Positions 1 to 9,672 of a DNA stretch of 64,000 nucleotides are shown in pieces. Positions within the stretch are counted from its first letter, which is position 1. Each line of letters opens with the position of its first letter. The stretch lies in assembly GCA_027422505.1 (NCBI GenBank), contig JAPQWV010001421.1:25001-89000 (forward strand), read 5' to 3'. The notes below the pieces were generated by a model. That model was given only the letters and a program-made list of their open reading frames with translations, was not told the DNA's origin and ran no database searches. The translations under genes and the position numbers were made by a program. The DNA comes from Craterostigma plantagineum. Taxonomy: Eukaryota; Streptophyta; Magnoliopsida; Lamiales; Linderniaceae.

Positions 1-87
1 CAATAGACCCACATCATAGTAAAATACTGAGCCAACTAGTATCGCTAGTCAGCCTCTCTCCAATGAAGTGAAATCGATCAAAACACT

Positions 88-600
88 GTGCAAAGGAAAT
101 CGGGCGAATTTACAGTTCTTTTTCCAATGGGGAGAAATCGATCAAACACTGCACAAAGAAATCGGGTGAATTACATTGTGAATGATATCGGACGATTTCC
201 GCTACAATACGTGTCGGACAGCAATGACATCGCCGAGCTCCATGTCCAGAAATCGGGCGAAATCCATCCTAGCGAAGAAATCGGGCGACTTCATTTCGAA
301 CGCTGCACAGATCGGGCGAAATACGTTGGAGCGAAGGTCGGGCGAAATCCTTACCGTGGCACGTGTCGAATAACAGGGAAATCGCCGAGCTCTTTTGGAA
401 ATCGGGCGAAAATCCATCCAACGAAAATCGGGCGGTTTCCGTCAGGCCCTAAATCGGGTGGCTCCAAACGAGGCAAGCTGAGCACGCCTCCTCAAATCGG
501 ACGATTTCCAGTCGAACTTCAAGTCGGACGATTTTCGTTGGGACTCCATTCGGGCGAGTTATTCACAGAGGTCATAGCTGATGAAACTGTTGGTGTCGAT
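88..600. repeat. Iterated AAATCGGGCGAA-type motif cluster inside the family-2 LTR
   Basis: The core ATCGGGCGA or a one- to two-base variant recurs more than a dozen times at irregular 15-40 bp spacing. The irregular spacing separates it from a satellite. The reverse-strand family-2 LTR (57550-58260) carries a decayed version (CGAAATTGG / CCGAAATTG). The motif lacks stops in one frame, which creates a 176-codon open frame that I do not regard as a gene. Confidence 0.8.
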
Positions 601-839
601 TATCTTCAGCGACCTTAACAGCGAACCAAGCGAGCGAGCTCTTGGGAGCGATGAGTACCAGTAACATGCTCCGAGTTGACCATTTAGAATGAGTTGACTA
701 GGCTTAGTATAAGTTGGGCTCAGCCAAGGATAGGCCCGTTTCATTTGATGACTTATGTTAATCTTAAAATGAGCTTTAGTCTAGGATAGGCCCAATTCTT
801 TTTACCCTTGGTTTATTTGAGCGATGGGGTTAGAAGGCT

Positions 840-965
840 TTTGGAAAACTTTAGTGATATACTATGTGATTTTAATTATTGTGTAATTTACTATGTGATT
901 TTAATTATTGTGGGATTTATATATATTATGTGATTATTAACTATTGTGTGATTTATATGATGGTA
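840..965. repeat. AT-rich imperfect direct repeats
   Basis: Three to four copies of a TATGTGATTTTAATTATTGTG-like unit of about 40 bp lie head to tail in the family-2 LTR. No function is evident. Confidence 0.6.
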
Positions 966-1100
966 TTACATATCACGACACGTCATAGCATTTTGGGGAG
1001 ATGGTGACCACATGGGTGGTTACACGTACCCTATGGGGACTGTGTGAGCGGGGTAGAATGAGACGATCGTGAGGATAGGGTTAGACTCATAGGGCACCGG

Positions 1101-1425
1101 TGGGAGACAGGCGTGAACGACCTGTCTACCCGGGTGTGAGCGGCCCGGGGTGCAAACCACTTATTGTTAGCTCCAGAGCGGGAGACAGACGTGATCGATT
1201 TGTCTACTCGGGTGTGAGCAACCCGAGGTGCAAACCGCCAGATATTTGCTCAGGTGCGGGAGACAGGCGTGAACGACCTGTCTACTCGGGTGTGAGCAGC
1301 CCGAGGTGCAAACCGCTGGTTACGTTACCTCAGGGACGGCAGACAGGCGTGAACGACCTGCCTACTCGGGGAGAGCGTGGTAGCGCAACCCGAGGTGCAA
1401 AACCGTCGGTGATATGATATGATTT
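1101..1425. repeat. Tandem repeat, about 78 bp x 4
   Basis: Four head-to-tail units each contain GGGAGACAGGCGTGAACGAC, then CTCGGGTGTGAGC and CCGAGGTGCAAACC. Unit starts are near 1102, 1180, 1257 and 1336, giving a 77-79 bp period. Each unit has short internal inverted repeats. The reverse-strand family-2 LTR has only about two decayed units around 57240-57340, so copy number varies between LTRs of the family. Confidence 0.85.
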
Positions 1426-1885
1426 GCACGCGAGGTGCCGAGTCTAACCTAGGGCCCTAATGTTTAGGACTGTGAGAAAAGGAGCGTGCATTGCATTTAT
1501 TCCGTGATTGTGAGATATTGGGATGGGGACTGAGCGCACGGTGCATATGCATGAATTCACCTACTGAGCAAATCGCTCAGGCCTTTATGTGTTGTAGGTA
1601 ACGATGAGTCCGACGTCGGCAACGTCGGGACTAGGCTAGCGGCTGGCGGCGGTGGCTCCACGGGCTTTTGAGGCCGAGAGCGGTACATGGATGCGACCTG
1701 TGGAGCGGCTCTAGACATTTTTTTTATTTTTGGGGCTTCGGCCCATGTAAATACTGACTTTTGTAAAACACTGTTTTATGATATGTAAATCTTTTATTTA
1801 AAAAGTTTTTCGTAAAATGGGCCTTCCGTGGCTTTCGTTGCAGAAATCCGCCGAACAATTTAATTAGAAAAGTAGGGTCGTTACA

Positions 1886-2235
1886 ATTCCTAAGCAGCCC
1901 ATAGTCCGGCAGGGGTTCAAGATGATCCATATTATCCATCAGAGGCAGCTCCGGCAAGGACGACGAGATCCAAAGGCGGCGGAAGTTCAAAAGTCGCGTA
2001 GGGTTTTTGGTGGGTTGTGCGTGGGAAAATGAAAGGTCACGGCCCTCCCATCGCCGTCTGATCCCGGGGTGGAGGGCAGGGGTTGGGGCGGTTTCGGTCA
2101 GCAGTAAGGCGGGGTCGTCGTCGGCGGCTAACAAGGTGGTCGGCGGTTGTGATGGGTCGATTAAGAAGTGAAAGGTCACGTTGGTGTTAGTGTGTGAAAA
2201 TCGCACGCACTGGAGGTGTAATTGCGCTAAGTTCG
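1886..2235. other. Unassigned stretch between the family-2 LTR and the Athila remnant
   Basis: About 350 bp of mixed composition with a GC-rich centre. The minus strand is open here, but the open frame runs on into sequence that is clearly LTR at both ends, so it is not a sound gene call. I see no terminal repeats, PBS or known domain. It could be a fragment of host DNA or of a poorly conserved part of an element. Confidence 0.4.
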
Positions 2236-3660
2236 ATTTCTCCTTGATTTCTAGCTTTGATGGTAAATTGCGAACAATTGTGCCGTCATCTTGATTCGAT
2301 GCCCTTTCTAATTTACTTGAGGACAAGCAAATGTTTAAGTGATAAACGTATTGTAGTACGCTTATTGTAGTATTTAATTGGCTCATAATAGAGTTTTCGT
2401 AGTCATCTTGTGTACTTATTAACCCTATTTCTACTTATTTTAGTATTATAAGGCCTTAGGACGGTTTCGGGCGAAAAGGAGCGAAAATGAGGTAAAACGG
2501 TGCGAAGACGATGAAAACTGGTGTCGGTCACGGCCGTGACACCTAGTGCACGAGGCTGTGACAAGGGATAGAGGCCAACCAACTAAACAGTCACGCCCGT
2601 GACACCTAGTGCATGAGGCCGTGACGTTGGGCAGAGAGCGAGGGGTTCCAAACAGGTGATTGTCACGGCCGTGACACCCAGTGCACTGGGCCGTGACACT
2701 TGGCAGAGTGTCGAAGTTCAGAAGTCACGGCCGTGACACCCAGTGCACTTGGCCGTGATGCTTGGCAGAGAGTCGAAGTTCAGCAGTCACGGTCGTGACA
2801 CCCAGTGCACTTGGCCGTGACACTTGGCAGAAAGTGCGAGAGGCAAAACGACGACTGTCACAGCCCTGAAGGCCCATGTCCCAGGCCGTGACAGTAGCGA
2901 ATTTCAGTATTAAAGCCCAAATTCGACTCAGAAAAGGGGACACCGACCAGATATCAACCATAATCTATTAAGAGACGAAAAAGAGCAGCAAGAACAGAGA
3001 ATTACATCCCGGAGCACGAGAAATGGATCAGCGACGCAATCACGCCCAATTGAACGACGAACGAAGATTCATCCACGTTACCATCCCTAATTCGCCAGTA
3101 AGTCTTCCTTCTCTGTTCTCTATTTCTTTTGTTGTTTTCCCATCTATTATGAGTAGTTAAATTCTCTATGTGTTTGGGATTAGATGAACGCTAGGATATT
3201 TCGTATTTAAGACATGTTTATCGTGACTTGTGTATTATGACTATTTGTCGTTCTATGAATTTGTTTCTTCGCTTTAATATGTCTATGTGTTAAAGTGAAT
3301 GCATGAAAAATCGTTTAGGGCGACAAGTAAACAACAATTAGGCCGTTCGTAGATGATAGGATTCGAGTATAGGGCGAAAGCAAATACTCGATCCTTGCTG
3401 TTAGTAATTACTGAATTGTAGATCCCCGCGAGCGTTTAGGATGATGGCAAACTCGCGAGCGAGTAGGAAAATTACTGCGATCTAGTCAAGAATCACGTAA
3501 GCACGATATTTCATTGTCTTAGGCGATAATACCTGGCGGAATTCGAATCCCGAGCACATCTTTATTATCTGAAAGCTCTCTACCAGTTTAGGAGTGTTCT
3601 TTGAATCTCTAGTTGATTTAGGAGTAATCTGTTAGGATAGTTAATAAACCATCTGCGTAC
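2236..3660 (+). mobile_element. Athila 3' internal remnant plus truncated LTR (old copy)
   Basis: Positions 2236-2339 match the last ~110 bp of the internal domain of the intact Athila (23620-23726), and an LTR starts at 2340 with TGATAAACG. It aligns along its length with the intact LTR (12131-13532) but is clearly diverged. It ends at 3660 in the equivalent of intact-LTR position ~13340, where a LINE poly(T) tail begins, so about 190 bp of LTR are missing. The polypurine tract present in the intact element is absent: the sequence goes from GTTTAAG straight into TGATAAACG. Confidence 0.85.
2527..2870. repeat. Palindrome array GTCACGGCCGTGAC in the old Athila LTR (6 units)
   Basis: Copies of the 14-bp self-complementary sequence, some with one to three changes, start at 2527, 2590, 2662, 2724, 2786 and 2857 (spacings 63, 72, 62, 62, 71). 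Each is followed by a half-site GGCCGTGAC, so each unit can form a larger imperfect hairpin. A TATA-like AGTATTAAAGCCC follows at about 2908. The intact LTR has four units, so array length differs between family members. Confidence 0.9.
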
Positions 3661-4822
3661 TTTATTTATTTATTTATTTTTTTTTGGAAAGGGGTCACTA
3701 AATAAATGGAAAAACAGGAGTTTACAAGACAGCGTGCGTGATACCGCTCACGACGCACCAAACGGTAATGAACAACCGACCAAGAGGCAACACTACCAAA
3801 CAACCCAGACGACCTACAAGGTCCCAAAGAACCAAAGCCAAATTACAGAGGAGTCACGTAGGATAAGGCTACGTAGGCGTCACAAACCACTTCCATCATC
3901 GGGTTCCTGATACCAGTTGTAGTATCAACAGGGGAGTAAAGCACATTGCCAAGAACAGCGCCAAGGGCACAGAGACCGGATGCGGTAACACAAAGTGAAT
4001 GCTCCAAGCGGGAATGTGGAACATCCGCAAAGAAAAGGTCGGTGAGGGGCGCAAGTGCGCCAGCTCCTGTTATCCAACCGGAGTGAACCCACCAGGTGGT
4101 CCTTGTGACCCGCACACATAGCAAATCCGCCAGGAGGACCTCGCACCCAGTCCAACAACAGCACGGCCAATCCACACCAAGCCCGAGAGAGCCATCTGCA
4201 CCCACGAACAAAGACAAAGACAGATGCGAGCAGGGGACAAAGCACGAGTAAACATAAATAGCATATACAGAAGTGAAATCCGCCACAGTGGCCAGCTCAG
4301 GGGCATAAGCGCGGCTCGTCAAGTGGAGCGATTCTACCAAGTCAAGCGCCAGACTCGTTTTAGAGCGCTAGCCTGGAGATGGTACTTGTTCGGGATGGTG
4401 GAGAGTCGTAAGCACAGGAGGACTTCAATCTCGGCCGTGACTTGTTCGGGGGTGCGTCGTCGTCCCTCACGCCATCATTTGTTCCTCTCCATCCAAATGT
4501 GGTAAACCAACGAGGCAATAGCATGTCGAGGCCCCATCCAAGCAAGGTGATAGCCTCTCCATCGATAGGGGGCCCAGCGTATGCCGTCAAACCAGTCCCT
4601 TCTCGGCCAATTGAGCCGCAACCTGTTACGGACCAAACGAAGACAATGTCTAGAAAAAGCACACTCAAAAAATAGATGTCTTATCGTTTCATCCGTTTGG
4701 GTGTCACATAGAAGGCACAAAGAGGATCCTGCCGCTGCCGCCACCCAAAGTTTATCTCGGGTCGCAAGTCTGTCTCTAATGGCCAGCCAAAGGATGAACT
4801 GATGCTTAGGGACCGCCAGAGG
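3661..4822 (-). mobile_element. L1-type LINE 'E', truncated, minus strand
   Basis: Read on the minus strand this is the last part of ORF2, a ~650-nt 3' UTR and a poly(A)-like tail (poly-T at 3661-3687). It lies in the old Athila LTR. Its upstream side is cut at 4822 by the gypsy LTR starting at 4823. The 3' UTR holds two short hairpins: 3907-3928 (7-bp stem, 8-nt loop) and 3737-3752 (5-bp stem CGTGA/TCACG). Both also occur in LINEs F, H, I and J at comparable places. Confidence 0.9.
4335..4822 (-). pseudogene. LINE 'E' ORF2 C-terminal fragment (zf-RVT region)
   Basis: The minus strand encodes the end of a plant L1 ORF2. It shows the block HQFILWLAIRDRLATRDK, then a Cys/His cluster CLLC...HLFFEC typical of the reverse-transcriptase zinc-binding domain, then LVYHIWMERN, and an end of the form VWRLTW-stop near 4335. 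RT and endonuclease are absent. The far C-terminus sits in another frame from the zinc-binding block, so at least one frameshift is present. It cannot encode a working protein. Confidence 0.85.
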
Positions 4823-7800
4823 TGTAGCACCCGGGTCCTCGTGAATAGTAAGGCCAATAAATTTGCGTAAATGATGAGTGTGATTATGCGCATTTCGTGA
4901 AATTATTTCGTGCTCGTGTGAATTATGTGAAATCTGCATGTTAAAATGTGCGCTGGATTATTTGGTAAATTCGGTGCATTTAATTTGCACTGTAAGACTT
5001 CGAATTTAATTAGGGACTTTCGAAAATAGAGCAAGGAAAATGGAGGATTAATACAATTTATAATAGGAATTGGGCCATAGTTAAAATTGGGCTAAATTTA
5101 AACATGTGGCCCAATCCATGAGAATTATATGTGAGACAAGTCCCTTAAAATGGGGGGAGTTCACGTTGGGACAAATCCCATCACCATACCTTTTGTTAAA
5201 GTATCTACCTAAAATCCATTAAACTCTCAAAACTCACTTAGCAAGAAAAGAATTGAAGGTGCAACGAAGGAAGAAAGGAGAAACCGAAATAAATTCAAGA
5301 AAAGCTTGGAAGTAGGTATGAGTTCTTACCATGGCTTTATATTTTATTCCAAGCAAAAACATACCCTAAGAATTATAAGAATGGGAATATCTTAGGCTAG
5401 GATTGTGCGGATATAATTATCAAATGTATATCTCCGCACCTTAACGTTGTACCATTAATCTTATATATTAACTTGTTTAGGATGTTAGAGTACGAAAATA
5501 TGTGTCAGACGTGTTATTAAGTTCGATGCTTAAGGTTCTTGAAGTTTTTAGGGTATTCAATGAGTTCTTGAAAAAAAGGGATGGTTAGATCGAAGTATTT
5601 TAGGTTTGCGAGTCAAAAAGTGTTTTTGGTAGGAATGGAGTCGTGAAGTGTAAACTTCGCGAACTCTAGTTCGCGAACCCTAGGCATGATGAGGTTCGAA
5701 AACTCCATAAAAGTCGCGAATTGATCGAAGTTGGCGAACCTAGAGACTTTGCGAATTGGGGTCGTGAAATAAGGGTTTCGCGAATCATGGTTCGCGAATC
5801 CTTGGTAAAAGGAGGATTGCGAACTCTAAAGCTTCACATGCATGAGTTCGCGAACTCTAGAAGAGATAAGAATTCACGAACCCTAGGTGAAAAGAGAATT
5901 GCGAACTCTAAGGATTCGCATATGCGGATTCGTGGAATGAACGCTGAGATGTTTCGCGAATTGAGGTAAGTTTGGCGAATTAAGAGAAGTTGAAAACTTA
6001 GCTTCGGCCATGTAGAATTCGCGAACTAGGAAACTTTGCGGATTAGGGTTCGCGAAATGAAAAGTTCGCGAATCCTAAATTGAGAGGTACACTTCGCGAA
6101 CTAGGGGATGTTTGGCGAACCCGATGAGTTTCACAACATGGGATGAGTTTTGCGAATCGATGGAGGTTCGCGAACTCCATTCAAACCACGAAACAACTTA
6201 AAAGCTCTTAGGGGTTTCGCAAAGCGGTAAGAAAGGAGTTCGCAAAACACGAACTTGGCGAATTCATGGCTTTCGCAAACTTCATACAAATCGAGAATTG
6301 AACCCCCTAGATTAAAAACGTTTTAAGTTATAAAAAAAAAAACAAACTATCGCCTTTTGAGGAAAAATATCGCACATTTAATCAGAAAAATATTCCGATC
6401 CCAATGAGCATAGGCTCTTTCAACGCCCGATCATAATTTGCCTATCGGTGTCCTCAGGGCCAATTTTCGGTATAGGTAGACGTTGCATTCGATAGAAATT
6501 TGGAATAAAAATTATGTAGTTGATTTAAAATAATTTATGGACTGACTTTATAGCCTTGGCAGGTTTAAAGGACAAAATTTTAGGAATTTCACTAGACCGG
6601 CTAGCAAATAGTTTAAAGACAAATTTCGTACGCCTCTCGAACTACATAAGTTCGCGATATAACCTCATGAGTCGATAGCAAGTTAGTGAACTATATAAGT
6701 TCACGAATCATATGAGGCTAGAGGATTAGTTCACGAGTCAGGTAGAATTCACGGGTTTACAAGTATAACGAGCTATAAGTCGAAAATTAGTTCGAAGTAT
6801 TAAAAATTAGCGAATTAGCGAATTAGTTCGAAGCTAGCCAAGCTAGAAATCTACGGACGCCAGGTAAGTAGAAATCCAACTACAACACATAACTTGCGTG
6901 ATATATGTTTTGTGTGACTATGTGCCTGCATGATTTCATGATTACGTGGACTGATCGTAATGCCTTCATGTGATTAGCATAAATTGCATTTATTCGCATA
7001 TGCATACTCATGTGCACGCACGAACTCATGGGGAAGGGTCATGGGATAGAGTGTGCATGGTGATATGTCGCTTGTACGCGACGAGGACTTGCCGATGTGG
7101 GCAAGTGTGTCGACTCATAGTTGAGTCAGGGGCTGTCTACTATGCTACCAGGGCGGCGTTTAGCGTCGTCGTACTATTATTGTAAATATATATTGGTATC
7201 CTATGGATAGGATTCGGGCATGGAGGGTGCGACCTGAGGGTATAAGCGGCACCGGGTGGAACCCTGGTGTAGGCAACCTCAGCGTAGGCTACCAGCGTGA
7301 GCGACCGCCGGACAGTCGGGGACGACCGGGTTCATATGGCGACCTAGGGGAACGATGTGCATCCTAGGGTTCGGCCATCCGGCGTGGACCGCTGTCGTAT
7401 TGTCTTGAGGGACGTGAGCTCTTGTGGTGCATAGTAAGATTAGTCGAGGGCCCTGAGTGTTACTAGTACGAGTACTAGGTGCATCGGCGTGGAATGCCCT
7501 TACGAGTGTAATATGCATCGGCGCGGATTGCCCTTGCTTAGAAATTTATGCATCGGCAGGGTTTGCCTTTGCGGGGAAAGGGGCACGTGCATACATGCAT
7601 GATTTCTGCTTACTGAGCCTCGGTGGCTCATTCTTTTATGTTATGTGTTGTAGGCGCCAGCGAGCACGGTACGTGATCGCGTTAGATGACAAGGCCAATC
7701 TTTTGGAGCTTCGCGCTGCTTTTGGGGTGGACGTGTGTGTATGGATGACGACCTGTGAGGTCGGGCGCATAGGAGCCTTTTGCTGTGCCGACACACCTTC

Positions 7801-7993
7801 GTCCTCGTAGTTAGATCATGTCTGGAACTTAGTGTTCGACATGTATTCTTTTGACTTGTACAGAACATCATTCCATTATGTAAATGGAAAAAGAAAAATT
7901 TTATACGCATTTTCAGTGTACCTTACTACTCATAACTCGCTAGGCACATAGGAATGCGCTAGAATAGGCAGTTAGGGAAGTCGGGTCGTGACA
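4823..7993 (+). repeat. 5' LTR of the family-1 gypsy element (3171 bp)
   Basis: Starts TGTAGCACCCGGG and ends GGGTCGTGACA just before the PBS, with TG...CA ends. It is unusually long for a gypsy LTR. The first ~1.59 kb aligns closely with the 3' LTR, with scattered substitutions and small indels. It contains a dense cluster of TTCGCGAA motifs (5640-6290) and a GC-richer downstream part with inverted-repeat segments (7200-7560). Confidence 0.92.
5640..6300. repeat. TTCGCGAA motif cluster in the family-1 LTR
   Basis: The 8-bp palindrome TTCGCGAA occurs at least 11 times exactly between 5658 and 6175, with many one-mismatch forms (TTTGCGAA, TTGGCGAA, TTCACGAA). Spacing is irregular. The same motif fills the equivalent part of the 3' LTR (32940-33590), the diverged copy at 45050-49000 and, in reverse, 61120-61610 and 62892-63000. 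Confidence 0.9.
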
Positions 7994-7996
7994 GGG

Positions 7997-8010
7997 TGGT
8001 ATCAGAGCTT
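7997..8010 (+). other. Primer-binding site, initiator tRNA-Met type
   Basis: TGGTATCAGAGCTT lies 3 bp after the LTR end. TGGTATCAGAGC is the usual plant PBS complementary to the 3' end of initiator tRNA-Met. Confidence 0.95.
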
Positions 8011-8148
8011 CGGTCACAGGTTCTGTAGACTGTCCATACACACACACCCAAAAGAGCGGAAGCGGCCTTGCAAGTAAGTGTTAATTCTATGTGGATTTCT
8101 ATGTTGCATAATTTATTGGCCATAGGACGATCAGGATAGGGTATAAAG

Positions 8149-8478
8149 ATGGTAAGAACAAGAGGGGAGTCGAGCGGTGGCGATGACCAGAATAGGGGAA
8201 ACACGGCCCCTACTGACAACCGCGATGCGACCGTTTTCCAACTTACGGAATTGGTTTGCCAGCAGTCAACACAGATACAACAGCTTATTCAGCAGAACAC
8301 CGCGAATGCTGGAAACACTCAGGCCGACAGGGTAGAGATAGTGGGAGAAAGGTTCAGGAGGTTGAACCCACCAACTTTTGAGGATACGGCTGACCCGACG
8401 GCAGCCGAAGACTGGATAAGAACGCTGGAGAGCATGTTTGCTTACAGCAGAGTCCCAGAGGCGGAAATGGCCCTCTGC
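8149..8478 (+). pseudogene. Family-1 gypsy gag, N-terminal part, interrupted by a LINE
   Basis: An ATG at 8149 opens a frame beginning MVRTRGESSGGDDQ, a hydrophilic Gag N-terminus, followed by a Gln-rich stretch and the conserved RRLNPPTFEDTADPTAAEDW motif of plant chromovirus Gag. True Gag sequence ends at 8478. The following ~100 nt of open frame is LINE sequence. The last ten bases (8469-8478, GGCCCTCTGC) are repeated at 27943-27952, where the Gag reading resumes; this is the LINE target-site duplication. Confidence 0.9.
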
Positions 8479-9420
8479 CATGGGATTGCCACACGATATC
8501 CACTTAAATGCGGTGATTGGCCAGGCTGGGTGGGAGTGGCCAGGCCAAACGTCGACGGAGTTTTTGGAGTTCTCTGACCAGCTCCCGCCTGTCCACCCTA
8601 CCGAACAGGACAGCTTTCTTTGGAAAGGATCTGCTGATGGGCGCTTCTCTGCCCGGGCTGTGAAGGAAACGCTTCGGCCCCGTAGACCTCGGGTGCATTG
8701 GGCCGATCTCTTTGAGGGTAGTATGCGAATCCCTCGCCACGACTTCATCATTTGGCTCGCTATCCGGGAACGTTTAGCTACTAGGGACAACTTTTGGATT
8801 GCATCGCGTGCGAACTCCATGGCCTGCCTTTTATGCGACAATGGAGGGACTGAAACTACTAACCACCTTTTTTTCAACTGCCCATTTTCTATGCAGTGTC
8901 GACGAGTGCTCCAACGGAAGACGAGATTTGCTTGGCCCTATCCGGATTGGCGTGTGGGGATTTGCTGGGCTTCTGCTAAATGGCGTGGCCAACACCTTCA
9001 TCACCATGCGTATCGACACCTCTTATCGTCTCTCATCTACCACATCTGGGCGGAACGGAACCGCAGATGGCATGATGGTACACGGCGCACACCCGAGGCT
9101 GTCACTGAAGAGGTATAGCCATGGCGCGTCTCTACCTCTCGGTGCTACCGGCTAAGTACGAGTTTCAATATCGTGGTCTTCGTCGTATGTGGCACATTGC
9201 TTGGTAGGTTCTGTTGGGCTCCCTTGGCTCCTTTGGTTCCCTTGGTTTCCTCGGCTACCTCGGCTACCGCGGAACTCGTGACTTTTGCTTTCGCGCCGGG
9301 ATCTCCCGGCTGGTTTGGGTGTCTTTCTTTGCCTTTTGTTGGATTGTTGTTTTTCTGTTTTGGTGCGGCATGACTTGTCATGACTGCGGTTGTACCCCTT
9401 GACCTCGTTTTATTTAATTA
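8479..9420 (+). mobile_element. L1-type LINE 'C', 5'-truncated
   Basis: Positions 8479 to ~9206 encode the ORF2 C-terminus: MGLPHDIHLNAVIGQ, then HDFIIWLAIRERLATRDN, then the zinc-binding CLLC...HLFFNC, then SLIYHIWAERNRRWHDG. It ends RRMWHIAW-stop at about 9206, after a frame change near 9118. The 3' UTR (9207-~9420) contains the short hairpin CATGA-cttg-TCATG at 9369-9382. It belongs to a different subfamily from LINE A: the proteins align but are clearly diverged. The boundary with LINE A is uncertain by about 20 bp because no poly(A) marks it. Confidence 0.85.
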
Positions 9421-9672
9421 CTACTGGATAGAGAGACTTGAGAGAGAGAAAGTGACGAAAATCACAACAGATTGCCAAAAACACGATCGATCCAGCCAAG
9501 CACCGCCTACCATCGCCGTCTCCGGTCATCCCTCACAGTTTTGGCCGGCCGGTGGAAGGCCAAAACAGTCCCTAACGTCGGGGCTCTAACGTCGGGGCTC
9601 TACCGGCGTATGGGGATTTAACAACCTGCGTCGCCTACACGCGAACTCAGCCACGAAATTGAATGTGCCACC
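9420..9672 (+). promoter_or_regulatory. Probable 5' UTR / internal promoter region of LINE 'A'
   Basis: The ~250 bp before ORF1 of LINE A hold no coding sequence I recognise. L1-type elements usually carry an internal promoter in a 5' UTR of this kind. A GA-rich run (GAGAGAGAGAAAGTGACG) sits near its start, and a short direct repeat TAACGTCGGGGCTC occurs twice near 9572-9600. The assignment rests on position. Confidence 0.5.

Larger units (their letters stand above)
1..1885 (+). repeat. Gypsy family-2 LTR, 3' portion (cut by window start)
   Basis: The right end reads GTAGGGTCGTTACA and stops at 1885. The same terminal sequence recurs in reverse orientation at 56781 and 63648, and the best minus copy (56781-59053) is preceded by a polypurine tract and starts TGTAATACCCG, so this is an LTR. 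The conserved block with the GGGGCTTCGGCCCATGT segment (about 1731-1747) recurs near 56930 and 63800 in reverse. No primer-binding site follows 1885, so it is a 3' LTR, a solo LTR or a broken copy. No coding capacity is inferred; open frames inside come from the iterated motifs. Confidence 0.75.

Noticed and set aside
88..618. 176-codon open frame at the window start
   Set aside because: It consists of the iterated ATCGGGCGA motif of the family-2 LTR; openness follows from the repeat, and no domain is present.
1724..2386. 220-codon minus-strand open frame as a possible host gene
   Set aside because: Both ends lie in LTR or Athila internal sequence; only 1886-2235 is unexplained and shows no domain.
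5640..6300. CRISPR-like or satellite array
   Set aside because: The repeated unit is only 8 bp at irregular spacing in a eukaryotic LTR; no repeat-spacer structure.
7279..7910. Small overlapping ORFs on both strands near the end of the 5' LTR
   Set aside because: They lie fully inside the LTR, and equivalents in other LTR copies are not conserved as protein.
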